Positions 32,053-44,561 are shown, counted from the first letter of the stretch. The stretch: 64,000 nt of DNA from Leptidea sinapis (GCF_905404315.1 NC_066282.1:12734501-12798500), one strand, 5' to 3'. A program made the numbers and translations. Notes: generated by a model from the sequence alone, not told the origin.

Positions 32053-33051
32053 TTTGAGCTACTTATTAAGAAAGAATACATTTACTGTTTTCATGAAATA
32101 AGAAAAGGTGTAATATTCTTTGTGTGGGCTTTTTTCTGTGGCATAAATAAATAAGAGACCCACCCTGTTGTGACCTATTTGTGGTTTTTTGTATTTATGA
32201 TCGAATCAATTCAAATCAGATCATTTATTTGCTGAACAAGCTATTACATCGTTGGCTAATACAAATATACTAAAATTGTTTCTCTTATTCAAATCCAAAG
32301 GGATATGCAAATTGAGTAAATTAATTAATTTATTGTGTAGAATTATAAAAAATAGTTATGCTTACAAACATCAATAAAATTTAAAAATTATATGATTTTC
32401 TAACAGTTAAAATATTCGTCCATACTATAGTATTTCAAATTCAAAGTCAAATTCAAATAAACTAAATTCAAGCGCTTTTGAATCGTCAATATTAATATAT
32501 CTTTTAAATTACTGAACCTAACATAATATGTTCGGAAAAATAGATAATTCTGATGTCAATAGAATATATTTTATTCGCTTTTAAGTAGATTTACAGGGAT
32601 ATATATTTTTAAGAACCTACCTACATAAATAATTATAATATTATTACCATCAAATTTTCAGTAAACAACATTGTCACGAAAATAATGTAAATTTCTAAAA
32701 TTCGCTGCTATAAAGCAATATATTTATTGAAATCCTCACAGGCCTTTTAAACAAATAGAACTCAAGTTATATTACTGTGTTGTTGGTATCAAGTAGCTCA
32801 TTCATGCACGTCTAAAACTTTCAGTACTCTACTCCACAACAAAGTTAGTAGTTTCACGAATACATTAAAATATTCACACATTTCGCATGAAAAGACTCAA
32901 GGGAGTATTGTACAGCATTTCTACAGAAGATCGTTATATTATGAGTCATTATAAATTACCAAAATTTAACTTACTTAATCTAAAGAGATGTCTAGAGATA
33001 CCTCTTTAGTATATAATATAATATAGAATAATACATTGTAATGTCATTGTA
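32053..33051. other. Non-coding, nothing recognised
   Basis: 1 kb of AT-rich DNA. A short run AAATTCAAAGTCAAATTCAA near 32438 may be a scrap of repeat C. Confidence 0.3.
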
Positions 33052-33329
33052 TTTTTTTATATGAAAAGGGACGAGACGAGCAGGACGTTCAGCTGCAGTG
33101 CCGCTCAGGATTCTTGTAAAACCCAAAAATTCTGAGCGGCACTACAATTACGCTCGTCACCTTGAGACATAAGATGTTAAGTCTCATTTGCCCAATGATT
33201 TCACTAGCTACGGCGCCCTTCTGACCGAAACACAGTAATGTTTACATATTACTACTTCACGGTAGAAATAGGCGCCGTTGTGGTACCCACAATCTATCCG
33301 GCATCCTTTGCAAAGGAGCCTCCCACTGG
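33052..33329 (-). repeat. SINE-like repeat A, small internal deletion
   Basis: From TTTTTTTATATGAAAAGGGA to GGAGCCTCCCACTGG. The sequence jumps from TTCAGCTG to CAGTGCCGCTC, losing about 35 bases present in other copies. Confidence 0.8.
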
Positions 33330-34089
33330 TCCTCTCACATCATTGCTAAAATTATGCATACAATTGAATGCATTTACGGCCATTCCCAATATTCAGTCTA
33401 TCTCCCGTTGTGGCCTACTTGAGATTAAAAAATCATAACTTTCGTTGTCTTTTCTGTCCCAATAAACTTATCAACGGTAAGTCACCTTATCCCTACACGC
33501 TGTCTGTCAATGGGACGACATATAGCTTACCAGCGATATAAGTTTGTATGGAAATTGCAACAGTGAACTGGCGATAAGAATAACTTATCGGGTACATTAG
33601 GACAGCTTCAGATTATTGAAAGCTAATTACTGACAGTAAAAGGTAGTAATTTAGATCTATCTGTAGATAGTATAGTGGAAGCGGTGGTTAGTAAGCAGAA
33701 ATTACAGTTATTGGCTATACTGACATACTTCTCTGGCAATCCACTATTTTTCTGTACAAACCCGGAAGGTGAAAATAAGAATGACGTCAGGTCCATGGGT
33801 CTCGTGGAACGCAACGAAGAGCTTTTTAATGTGGGAGAGTAATATAAGCACATCACACGCACTATAAACCGGCGTGAAGTAGAAGGTCAAGCACCGCTAC
33901 GTTTCGCCACAGTATTACAATTCAATACAGAAGCGCAACGACTTTTGTTGTGACGCGTAACCGTTACAACAGGGGCATTTCGCTATCAAACGTAGATGTA
34001 CAAGGGTTATCACATATGAGAAATACAACGATATTGAATATTATAATTACAGCATATCCATGTTATATTAACAAGAATGCATTACTTCG
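33330..34089. other. Non-coding, possible MITE at 33340-33610
   Basis: CCCAATAAACTTATCAACGG and CTTATCCCTACACGCTGTCT, with a partly inverted GATAAGAATAACTTATCGGG, resemble a lepidopteran MITE, but I could not set ends. The rest, including the 79-codon minus frame at 33623-33862, has no recognisable content. Confidence 0.3.
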
Positions 34090-34960
34090 TTGCATTTAAT
34101 GTTGATACGGTATATTGAGGTTTATTTTAGATAACAAGGTTGGATTGTCAATCTTACCCTGAGCAATTTTCTTAATAGTCGTAATATCAGATCTACGGAG
34201 TGTTAATGGTAGGAGATGAAATCGAGTATACCGAGTTTTGTAAACTGTTTTGGGAATTCTAAACTTATAATTTAAAAATCTAGTAAATTTTTTCTGTATT
34301 TGTTTAATTATTTTACTATGTATCATATATACCGGATTCCAGATTTGACTAGCATACTCTAAATGATCACTAACATAAGCGCAAAAATAATTTTTAATGT
34401 TTTCAGTTGCATCAATGCTCTTGAAGCAGTCCACTGAACGTATTATAAGCCCAAATGCTTGTGATGCCTTATTTGCAATATGTCGATGTGTCATTCGTAA
34501 GTTAGCTTGCAATCAAGAGCTACACCTAGATCTGTGACACAATCGACCCGCAATAGAAATTGATTATTTAAAGTACAATTAAATTTGATGATTAGCTTTT
34601 TACGGGAAATACTTATAAAAAGACATTTAGGTATATTAAGCCAAAGCTTATTATTACTACAATATGTTGCGATCTTCCTGTAGGAGATCAACGTCATAGA
34701 TATCGTTGATAGGCCGAAATATCTTCATGTTGTCAGCGAAAAGTAAATAATTGGAATGATGAAAGCATGTATCGATGTCATTTATGAAACAGAAAAATAA
34801 TAAAGGACCTAGGAGTGAGCCCTGAGGAACTCCAGAAGGTATCGTGATCCATGAGGAGGTGTAGCCATTTAAAACAACTGCCTGAGTTCTGTTTTTTACG
34901 TACGAACTCAACCATCTAAATAAGTTACCCCTAATACCAAGACCAGCAAATTATTCGAAG
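34090..34960 (-). pseudogene. CR1/Jockey-type LINE reverse transcriptase, broken
   Basis: The minus strand reads SSYVKNRTQAVVLNGYTSSW, then PSGVPQGSLLGPLLFFCFIN (about 34800-34850) and LLFADNMKIF (about 34720-34745). After frameshifts near 34690 and 34500 comes the thumb and C-terminal part: HRHIANKASQAFGLIIR, DHLEYASQIWNPVY and RFLNYK. The metal-binding motif is FADN where active enzymes have FADD. The 5' half, including endonuclease, is missing. A different family from the CR1-like ends elsewhere in the window. Confidence 0.7.
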
Positions 34961-35439
34961 TTTATGTTTCGTACTTTTTAGGTTTATTTATTTAACAAAT
35001 TCACTTGAATTATTAAAAATCTTAACAAATAACATGACCAGAGCCATGATACACACTCTACTTCACTTATAAATTGTAATACATCTTCAATCAAGAAAAG
35101 TACAGTTTAAACAGGTTTGCGTATTTTCAAAATGTCACAAATGTACAGGAGTTTTGTTGTGAAGTATTGTATTTTGATATCCCATTTCATTCGTACACAC
35201 AGCTTATCTGTGATAATAATAATATTACATTTAGCGATTGAATTTTTTTGTTTTGGATATTAAAAATATATGTAGATTATTTCTCCAAGTTTGTTTCCAA
35301 TCCATAGATACGTTTTTTTTACGCTTTTTATTGGCAGCGCTCTTGTGATTTCTCAGCTGATACAAGAGTGTATAATATAGGCCACGGTGATGAAACAATG
35401 TACGTCTATCTTGGACAAACAATACAGCTAAGCTGGTCC
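34961..35439. other. Non-coding, nothing recognised
   Basis: AT-rich spacer. Confidence 0.3.
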
Positions 35440-35998
35440 AATTTCGCTAAAGAGATCTCTCGTCAAATCCAACTCGAATGGGCAGCGTTCGGGAAGCTCC
35501 GTAAACTCTTCTTGTCCCAAATACCACAGTGTCTGAAGACTTAGGTTTTCAACCAGTGTGTGTTGCCAGTGATGACTTACGGTACGCAGACGTGCTCACT
35601 AACTACGAGCCTGATGAAAAAGCTCATGGTCGCTTATAGGGCAATGGAGAGTGCTATGATCGGAATTTCCCTGTTAGACCGAATCAGAAATGAGGAGATC
35701 TGTAGGAGAACCAAAGTCACGGACATAGACCAAATGATTGCGAAACTAAAGTGGCAGTGGGCAGGGCACACAGTTCGATGGACAGATGGCCAGTCGTGCA
35801 ATAAAATCCTCGAATGGCAACCACGTACCGGAAGGCGCAGTATTTGTAGGCCCCCCACAAGATGGACCGACGATCTGGTCAAGATTGCCGGAATAGGTTG
35901 GATGAGGGCAACGCAGGAGCGATCATTGTGGAGATCTTTGGGGGAGGCCTTTCTCCAACAGATGACGTCTTCCGGCTGATGATGATGATGATGATGAA
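35440..35998 (+). mobile_element. RTE-type LINE 3' end with (GAT)n tail
   Basis: Open frame 35560-35979, preceded in another frame by EWAAFGKLRKLFLSQIPQCL, gives the RT C-terminus. The visible blocks are VMTYGTQTCSLT, KLMVAYRAMESAMIGISLLD, KLKWQWAGHTVRW, PRTGRRSICRPPTRWTDDLV and SLWRSLGEAFLQQ. It ends TGATGATGATGATGATGA. The best preserved member of the family also seen at 15515, 45330 and 59770. 5'-truncated, with no active site region left. Confidence 0.8.
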
Positions 35999-36992
35999 AC
36001 CACATCAGGTGAACCATAATAAAATGTCAGACCTTTACGATTCAAAAAGAAACTGTTTTTGCCTCTACGTGTTCTCGATTGGCGTCAGTATGGAAATTTA
36101 ATACTGTGGTTTTGCATCATTTATTATCTAGAACATAACCCCATCCCTACACCAGAATATGGCAACTGATATTGAATTTTAAGGGTAATTCGATGTTTAC
36201 ACTTAAAGGTAAAGGTAATTCTTTATTATCCATCTTTGCAAGGCGTATTTAGCCCCTTGTACATAGTTGGGCATAATGTTGTGCTTCATGTTTGCTACAA
36301 AGCTTCCTGTGTTTCCTCTAGAGGAGCATGAGAGGCGCTGATTACTAATTTTGACCCATTTCTACGTTTTCTTCCTTATCCCACTCTCATATCAACAAAG
36401 TCCCTTTTTCTTCGATCATTCTACTACCAGTCAATACATATTTTTAAAATGACAAAGAAATATAATTATTATATATACGTGTATCGTATACATATTGATC
36501 AATAGTAAAAATCAGAGAAAATTTAATTAAAAGATCTAGTAATAACTATTCGTATGTTAAAATAATGGAGCCAAAAATATCAATCACGTAGCTATAAATC
36601 TTCTATATTAATTCGATGTCTTTGTAGAGGCACATTGGAAATAGTAAATTAGGATAAATTGTACAATGTAATCGTCCTTTTTCCTTTAACCACGTCACGT
36701 CCCGACTGGAGGTTTCTTTTTGGTAAGTTGGTCTAGAGCCAATTAAGCTAACGGCGCCGACATCCGCTCCACTTCCGGCCTTTCGCAACCGCTAAATCGG
36801 TCTTAACTGGGGCCAATAACAAGACCTAGCATACGTTCTTAACTGTTTTCTAAACTTCATTACGTTTGAATCTAACATCCATTCAAAGTAATTGTTCGTT
36901 ATACGTTAACAATTGAACACGGAGTCATTTTCCGTGGTTTCACTTAATCATAGCGTTAGGTAAAATATCAGACCAACAAATTAATATGCTCT
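35999..36992. other. Non-coding, nothing recognised
   Basis: 1 kb spacer. A GC-richer patch at 36690-36810 overlaps a 61-codon minus frame without recognisable features. Confidence 0.3.
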
Positions 36993-37330
36993 TAAATTCA
37001 AATTCAAATTCAAATATTTTTATTCAAAATAGGATTCAAGATCACTTATTGAACGTCAAAAACTACCACTCATTCAAAAGAGACTGCCACAGACCTGAGA
37101 AGAATGGGCGCAAGAAACCCAGCGGGCTTTTTTTTTAATATAAAAATATGGATTACAATGTGATATCGTACAATAAACATTTATAATTAAAAAGCCTGAG
37201 GGTGTTCCTTTGTTCCCAGTCCGTGGTGTCATTAAGAAAATCGTTTATGCTATTGTAACCTTTCCCACACAAACGTTTTTTAACAATTCTTTTAAATTTA
37301 TAATACTTACTAATATGTTTCGAGCTTTGG
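36993..37330 (+). repeat. Dispersed repeat C, longer copy
   Basis: Starts with tandem TTCAAA (AAATTCAAATTCAAATTCAA) and includes GATCACTTATTGAACGTCAA, CTGAGAAGAATGGGCGCAAG and CCCACACAAACG. The copy at 53668 extends over the same blocks. Confidence 0.7.
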
Positions 37331-37960
37331 TAAGTAAAATGATGATAAAATGTGCAGGTCTCATAGTATTAATTATATGGGCATACCAACGTATTAAGAA
37401 GTAAAACAACACTTATTGTACAAAATAATATAATACCATCGTTTCTCAAACTTTGATAAAAATTTACAACAAACTAATCAATATGGTCATACTAATTATG
37501 TTTCGCTTTGATAAAGAAAATGTTGATAAAAAGTGCAGATCTCATAATATTATTATTAATTACATGGACATATTAAAGTATTAAGTAGTGAAAAGAACAA
37601 TTCATGTACAAAATAAAATAAATCTATCGTTTCTCAAAATTTGATAAAAAGTCCTACCTACGTATATGTATACAGATATAAAAAATATTAAGGTTTAACA
37701 CGGAACTGCCCGAAATGTATTAACCTTGTTATATTAAAACTACGGCCAACTAATAATCATTTCATATTTTGCAAAAACAAAGACTGAATTAATAAATATG
37801 ATTGATCACCCGTGACTTTAGCTAGTTTGCAATGTGACCATATAAAAAGATTTTATTAAATTTATAATAAAACTAGCCTAAGAAACTCTTTAATGTATCA
37901 ACTATTGAAACTTAAATTGTTAAAGGTGGTTCAACCGTTTCGAACATTAGCCTTAACAAA
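37331..37960. other. Non-coding, nothing recognised
   Basis: AT-rich. Two similar stretches, around 37330-37450 and 37500-37640 (TTTGATAAA / ACAAAATAATA-type blocks), suggest an old local duplication. Confidence 0.35.
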
Positions 37961-38275
37961 TTCACATCAGACATCTTTTCGAGTGTGCATCCGGGGCTTA
38001 GGATGAAAAGACGTTGGCGTTACGTAGAGACGTTGCTTCATTGTGTCTTCTACCGCGTTTATCACGGGGAATGTTCCGAAGAGCTGTTTCACCTGATTCC
38101 TGCCGCCGAATTTCACCTTCGCACGACACGCCAAAATTTAGGATATCACCCCCACCATCATGTGAAGCGTTCCTCCACAGTGCGGTTTTCAAGGAGCTTT
38201 CTTCCACATACTACAGAGCTGTGGAATAAACTTTCTTGTGCGGAGTTTCCGGGACGATGCGATATGGGCGAATAA
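37961..38275 (+). mobile_element. CR1-like LINE 3' end, coding part
   Basis: The open frame reads CVFYRVYHGECSEELFHLIP and AAEFHLRTTRQNLGYHPHH, then TVRFSRSFLPHTTELWNKLS and FPGRCDMGE, over 37985-38275. It matches the minus-strand copy at 57003-57600 residue by residue in most places. The usual 3' UTR and A tail are missing. Confidence 0.75.
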
Positions 38276-38563
38276 TTGTCGTAAAAAGAGACTAAAGTGA
38301 CGCTGCCGTTCTGCGTCAACAGCACAAATGGGCCAGACTCAATTGGTTTCATGTAACAGACGGTAAACCGGCAGCCTAGCGCCCGCTTTGTTTTGCATAG
38401 GGTAGTCTCGAAAACCATTCGTCTTATACAAATAACAGTTAACTCTAGTAGAGTTAGCTATTATTTGTATATCGACCCTTAAAGTCAGAAAAGGATCGCA
38501 CCCAGTGATTCGGGGGAGGGATTCTGATAGCATTGAGTAAATATTGGTTTTTAGTTGGTAATT
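38276..38563. other. Non-coding, contains a 47-base palindrome
   Basis: See the near-perfect hairpin at 38425-38471. No gene. Confidence 0.35.
38425..38471. repeat. Near-perfect palindrome
   Basis: Two 23-base arms around a single G pair at 21 of 23 positions (TATACAAATAA left, TTATTTGTATA right). The two mismatches would be G-U pairs or A-C in RNA, depending on strand. It could be a hairpin of a transposon end, but no element is otherwise recognised. Confidence 0.7.
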
Positions 38564-38820
38564 TTTTTATGACAATAAGGGCGGAGACGAGCAGGACGTT
38601 GAGTTGATATTAATTGAATCGCCCTGTCCATTTCAATGCAGTACCGCTTAGGTTTCTTGAAAAATTCAAAAATTCTGAGCGGCACTACATTTGCGCCCGT
38701 CACCTTAAGACATAAGATGTCAAGTATCATTTGCCCAGTAATTTCACTAGCTATGGCGCCCTTCAGACCGAAACACAATAACACATTACTGCTTCACGGC
38801 AGAAATAGACGCCATTGTTA
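38564..38820 (-). repeat. SINE-like repeat A, missing its 5' end
   Basis: From TTTTTTTATGACAATAAGGG to GGCAGAAATAGACGCCATTG. The last 50 or so bases (sense 5' end) are absent. Confidence 0.78.
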
Positions 38821-40495
38821 ATATGTGGTCAATGTACTATGATCACATTCCTATGCATTTATTTAAAAACAGTGTTGAGTTAAATTTTATCTATATCTAT
38901 GTACAGATAATGTTATCAACACTTTTAAACCATTAATTCAAATATAGTTGACATATCGCAGAAAAAGCACAAGGCAAATATTGTGAATAAATACTTACCA
39001 CAGTACGACTTTACTGTCGGTAATGGCAAAAAAATTCGTCAGCAAATTTAAGATTAATAATCTTGCCAATAATTAAAAGTATTATTATTATTCAATATTA
39101 TTATTGCTCTGCTTCTTACTATTTCAAACAAAACCAATCTTTTTACTATATTAAAAATACTATGATTACATAAAATTAAAACTAGGCTGATCCGATGACC
39201 GTCCAGTAGCCCTATGGTGTCGCGAGAACTGACTTTGTACATTATCAGCGCCAAATTTACTTCTTTCTTACTCTTTACATTTATTCGTAATAAATTTGTA
39301 ATTTATATAAAAAAAATTACAAGGGTTATATAAAAATATTGCTGCTATTCAACCACACTATAATTTAGTTTATATTCGACTAACAAGCTTGTTTATTATT
39401 AGAATAATATGTTAACGATTGGTAATACTGATTTTGGATGATGATAACTTTGCCCTCATTCGGATTAAAATTAAAAAAAAAACTGATTCGCAAGCAAAAA
39501 CTGTATAAAATTAATATTTAGGAACATCATTAACAACATATTAGTTTGAGGTCAACATTTTTATAATGTGTTATTCAAGAGAACTTAAATCAATTAAAAT
39601 ATTTGCATATGATTATGTTTTTCCAGCGTAATCAAGTAGCGGAACATTTTACTATGGGTGAAACGGTAATCACCATTTTAAATTCCTTCGCCCCCAAAAA
39701 CATATTAACAAAAATTAACGTCTACATTGTCATTTAGCTTTTATGGCGCCCAATGGCCCATGAAATTCGTTTGGGTCGTTGCACCTCAATTTGCAGTAAA
39801 GTTTCGGCTTATTAATTTATCCTTTTCCGTTATTGTCGTAAAGAGATCAGAGGATCCCGGCGGGATAATAAGCGGCTGGACCTATTTGGCAGATGCGTAA
39901 ATTTATTTGTTGCCTTTCGAATATTGGAATAGGATGCGCAGTGCAGCATCTAAGTGTGATCGCACTGCGTCGAGGGGGTCGGCGCCGACTACTTGGCAAT
40001 GTTTTCGGTCAACGTACTCCATGTCTGTAAAAGCCTCCTAAAGCTGGAGCCAAAGCAATTTTCGCAAGATTCTTGCCAGTATCCTTTATGTACATGATTT
40101 TACGACATGGACTCGTTTTATTTCGTATATTAAATTTCTATCGCAAGATTAAATCTGATACTTGTTATAAAGTCAGTTTTTTCATCTTTGGTGAAAATTA
40201 TTTCGTTCAAAGTACTTAATTCTTAAAAGTATCAAAATTTTAGAATGCATTTTAAGCCCTTTGCATAATAATTGTTTATCATCGATACTTCACTTACAGA
40301 CTTTAATGTTTGCCGTCGGATTTAAGCATTCAGATGTTTTTTATTCATAAACAGGTAATTTTGTTTGCATTAGGTTTATACGATGCATTTAATGTAGATG
40401 ATTTAAAATACGGTTATTGTGTCGTTAATAATAAAAACTTATTAAGTATTTTAAGGAAATAAAAAATATATTAAGTAAATATAAATTTATTATCA
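38821..40495. other. Non-coding flank downstream of the cuticle gene
   Basis: Mostly AT-rich. A non-repetitive patch at 39740-40060 (GCGCCCAATGGCCCATGAAA, GGATCCCGGCGGGATAATAA, GTCGAGGGGGTCGGCGCCGA) has normal base composition and no frame. It might be conserved regulatory DNA, but nothing in the sequence proves it. Confidence 0.35.
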
Positions 40496-40614
40496 CATTT
40501 CTTAAATAAGCATCTTAATTCAAAACATCTAAGTTCTTACATCAAAATAAATTATGTTAATCTAAGCAGACACAAAACTTTCCTAGATTCCATAAATTTG
40601 CACTAGTGTCGAAA

Positions 40615-40620
40615 TTTATT
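40615..40620 (-). other. Candidate polyadenylation signal of the cuticle gene
   Basis: AATAAA on the minus strand, about 152 bases after the stop codon. A second AATAAA lies at 40501-40496. Which one is used cannot be told from sequence. Confidence 0.4.
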
Positions 40621-40771
40621 ACTAAATTGCAGTCATCTTCATGAGTAAATCCAGGAGTATCTCTTGCCAAAATTCATGTCAATCAACTCAAATCAAACAG
40701 AGAGGTCTACTTAATAGTAAATACTGATTAGCACGAGGAAAGTATTAAATTAATTTTGATCCTTTATGGTT

Positions 40772-43700
40772 TTAGTTGACCTTCTCTAACACCCATTTCC
40801 CGGAGTATTGTGTTTCTAGCCTCTTAACTTTAGGGCGGAATCCGTTTTCGTCAGCGGTGTAGTCAACCCTGTACATAAAACCATCAGGACCAATGTATTC
40901 GTAGAATCCCTTCGAAGCGATTCCTTCGTCGATTGAGTTCGGATTCTTCAAGACTGCGTTTTCCTTGGCGCGAATCTTGTTTTCAGTTTCGAAACTGTAA
41001 AGAGAAGTAAAATTTTCTTATAGTTGCTTAACTTCAAATTTAATTCTACTAACATCAGCTTTAGATAATATTTGGGCATCTACTCATTACAGAACTAGTT
41101 TCGCCTATTGATCTACTCAATGCTCATATTTCATACTTAATATCTCTATAATGGCAAATATATCAATATTTATTAAGATGTTAGCGTTTTTCGATCAAAC
41201 ACCAAATAAAACAACTTATGTTTGGCGCTTAAAGAATAACGCATAATAAATGATACCTCAAACTGGTTTCGCTATTAACATATATGATATTCGGCATTTC
41301 ACATGATAACCTGAATAAAGATAATAATAGCGAACTTATTATAATTAAAAGCAAGAGTAATCTGTAAATTAGATATTTTTAATTTCTCATAGTGAAAACC
41401 CAAATAAATTTACATATTTTTGGGCGCTGATCGATTTCAGATTATAAACTAATGTACATATAATATTCATGATCTATAACTTGATAACAATAAATGATCG
41501 ATGATTATTTAAATGTCAATAAGAGTGTCGCTAATGAATTTAAATGATTTTGAACTCTGACACGTATGGCATTATCATTGAACAGAATTTGAAGACGAAC
41601 ATAATGTAAGCGCCGAATAATGCGCTCGGTCAAGGCCGTTGCTATGGAAGACTTTATATTATTATTTTGTTTTGTTTTTTATCTCTATTGAAAACATAAT
41701 AAGTTTCCAAATGGAGGCTTTGGTTCATTCACCTTAAATAGGAACTTTAATAAACTATAAATATATATCATTGTAATTACTTTCCAAAACATTCATAGTT
41801 AATGATGTTTAATGATATAGAAGGTTGATTAATTGCGCAATATTCTGCTGACACAGTTAATTAAGCGTTTATTCACTCATAAGAAATTCCGTTTAGATAA
41901 ATCCATGAAATCAAATACAATTCATATGTAATTCTCAAAACCTTTAGAGATAAGCCCAATATGACATTGACTTTAAAATCGAATTAATTCTTGACTTTTC
42001 TGAATGCCAGCGGTATTTGAACTATGTGACCGATTTGTGACATTTTTTATTAGAAGCTACAAGGATGTTAAAACTCAATCCAGTTTCAGTAATTAAGAAT
42101 AATTTAAAGTGGCGTCCATCAATATGCGGAAACAGAGTTATGGGTCTGGTATAAATATGATTTTTATTCATGTTTGGTCTGATTAAGTATTTTAAAATTC
42201 TAATGTGATGGCTACAGCGTCATATTAAAGTAAATTAAATTATAATAATGATTTGAATGCTATTGAGAAGGAGAGTAAAAAAGCTTTCATATATTGAAGT
42301 TGTTAATAAAATCCTCATAGCAAGCACTTTCCTGACACTTCAAGAGGTTGCAGTCAATATTTGATACATTTACCTTAATTTTTTACCTTAATTTGTATTA
42401 TAAAGAGGAGATTGATGTTAGAAAGAACTTTATGCACTCATTCCATTTATTGTTGGCACAAATATATTCATTATGCAATTACAACTAGCATTCGTGTAAT
42501 ATATATTGTTTATATTATAGTTATATAGTTTGGCGTAACGTGGAAGGACGTTCGTTGAATAGCTCACTGTAGAGGAATGCCAGACAACTAGATGGTGGGG
42601 ATGATATCTGGGTTTGTGGCGTGTTGTGCGAAGGTTTTGTCGGCAGGAATCAGGTCAAACAGGTCTCAAATCAGATAAAGACTCAAATACTATCGTCAAC
42701 TTTCGCATGGGTAGTTCTTATATATCCTCATGTCATATGGTACCTATATCCAAGGGCATGAACACATCACACACTAGTGTGGGTACCACAACGGCGCCTC
42801 TTACTGCCGGGAAGTAGTAATATGTAAGCATTACTATGTTTCGGTCTAAAGGGCGTCGTAGCTAGTGAAATTACTGGGCAAATGAGACAACATCTTATGT
42901 CTCAAGGTGACGAGCACAACTGTAGTGCCACTCAGAATTTTTGGGTTTTCAAAAATCCTGATCGGCACAGCATTGTAATGGGCAGGGCGAATCAATAACC
43001 ATCAACTGAACGTCCTGCTCGTCTTGTCTCTTATTGTCATAAAAAACGTCATAAAATACTTACGCGAAGTCGTATTTGTCCTCTTTGTAATTGTGTTTCT
43101 GCTTAATGATTTTGATTCCATTGTTCCTGTAGTAACCGTCTCTGTAGTATGGGTTTGCATCTTGTGGTGGTGTAAGAACCAGTCTGTAGGTATCTTGGGT
43201 TGCTTCACTTACATATGGGTCATATTTATGTGAGTACGGCCCGTAACCGCCGTCATATGGATTATCTATGTGGATGTATGGGTTTGGTATGTGAACATAT
43301 TTTCCCTCGTTTGTAGGTATGTATCTGAAACAATACAATTTCTTATTTTATTTCAACTTCTCCTTACTTATTTTAATATGCTTTATTTATAGAATTTGAT
43401 GTATATGAGTTTAAATATTTGAGAAATATGCCATGAAAACATTTATGCATATAAGAATATTTTCGAAAATGAAAAATTGAAAATACAACATATTTTCTTA
43501 TTTGATGAATAACTTACATGGAATAATAAGCAATTATGTATTTAAATTTAATTATCATTTATGCAAATACAACAATTTTTTGTCATTTAATGAAACTGAA
43601 TCTATATTTTTATAATTTTAATAAATCATAATTAAATTAAAATTTACTTTGCTCTATTTGGATAAGTGCCTTATAATTTTACAGCCCAAAGCTTTTTGTC

Positions 43701-44561
43701 TAAAGTTTTGACTACTCAACTTAGTCAAGATTACTTAGTATTAACTTGAATTCTTAATTATTTGAAATATTCAAAGTCTTATGTAGAGCATGCCATCAGT
43801 GAAAAATAGAGAAAATTGTTTTCACATTGAATCCTCAAAATATATTGAATGAGTTAAATAAAGACTTCTGATACTCCTAAGATATAAAAATTAAGTGTAA
43901 TAGCAAAATACTGTTTATTCAAGATCTTATTTATACTTTTTTTTTTAGTTTATTGGCCAGTTTAGAATAAATACGTAAATAACCTTACGGGTTCACTTTG
44001 AAATTAATTTTAATTATCATTTTTTTTTTCAAAACCTATTCTTTTTTCAGGATGTATATTTTAAAGCGTTTTTTGATTTTCGTGGTATTTATGTACATTT
44101 CTTGCAGCTCTTTGAGTAGTTCGTAATGTAATTATATTATAAAGTACTTGCAATAAACTCAATATTAATTCCTTGGTTGTATCACATACAGCACACTAAC
44201 ATTTAAAGGCAACTTCCAACGTTAGAATGTAATAGTTATTGCAAATATTATGGCTTGACATTTACTTACTTGCCAGGATTTCCATATTTATAAGGGTTCC
44301 ATCTGCCGTCTTCTAAAGGTGATGCAAGGGCTGCCACGCAGAAAGAAACTATGCACTGGAAAACATTTAATACAAAATTAGTACTTTATATAAATACAAC
44401 AATTCAATGAGTGATAAATAAGTTTGCGTTAAAGTTATTATTAAATAAAAAAATTGTGATGAATAATCTATTAAAATTTTGAATTTATTATTTTGAATTA
44501 TGTTTATATTTTTGTTTTTTTTTTTATTCAATAAATAAATTCTTACCACTAAGGTTATCAT
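40772..44561 (-). CDS. Cuticular protein, RR-1 type chitin-binding, four exons
   Basis: Secreted structural protein of the insect cuticle that binds chitin. Coding exons on the minus strand: 44561-44547, 44355-44270, 43324-43064 and 40994-40772, giving 585 nt and 194 aa. All junctions are GT-AG and keep the frame (phases 0, 2, 2). Residues 1-17 form a signal peptide (MITLVCIVSFCVAALAS), split after residue 5 as is common in cuticle genes. Residues 24-115 are rich in Tyr, Pro and Asn (NPYKYGNPGKY, DNPYDGGYGPYSHKYDPY). The Rebers-Riddiford motif lies at residues 150-175 (GFYEYIGPDG, then YTADENGFRP) and matches the core spacing exactly; the upstream YDFAFETEN is RR-1-like. AATAAA signals on the minus strand at 40620-40615 and 40501-40496 follow the stop. 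Intron 3 (2 kb) holds repeats. Which CPR ortholog it is cannot be said. Confidence 0.93.
42560..42672 (-). mobile_element. CR1-like LINE relic in cuticle gene intron 3
   Basis: AGATGGTGGGGATGATATCT, TTGTGGCGTGTTGTGCGAAG and GGCAGGAATCAGGTCAAACA match the minus-oriented coding part at 57205-57285. It lies in intron 3 in the same orientation as the gene. Confidence 0.65.
42778..43046 (+). repeat. SINE-like repeat A in cuticle gene intron 3
   Basis: From GTGGGTACCACAACGGCGCC to CTTATTGTCATAAAAAA, missing about 40 bases at the 5' end. It is antisense to the cuticle gene, and its A-rich end stops 11 bases from the GTAAGT donor of exon 3 (43063-43058). Confidence 0.82.
43325..44269. other. Cuticle gene intron 2, no other feature
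   Basis: AT-rich intron. No transposon copy was recognised. Confidence 0.5.

Noticed and set aside
43024..43233. Plus-strand open frame of 69 codons
   Set aside because: Antisense shadow of cuticle gene exon 3 and the neighbouring repeat.
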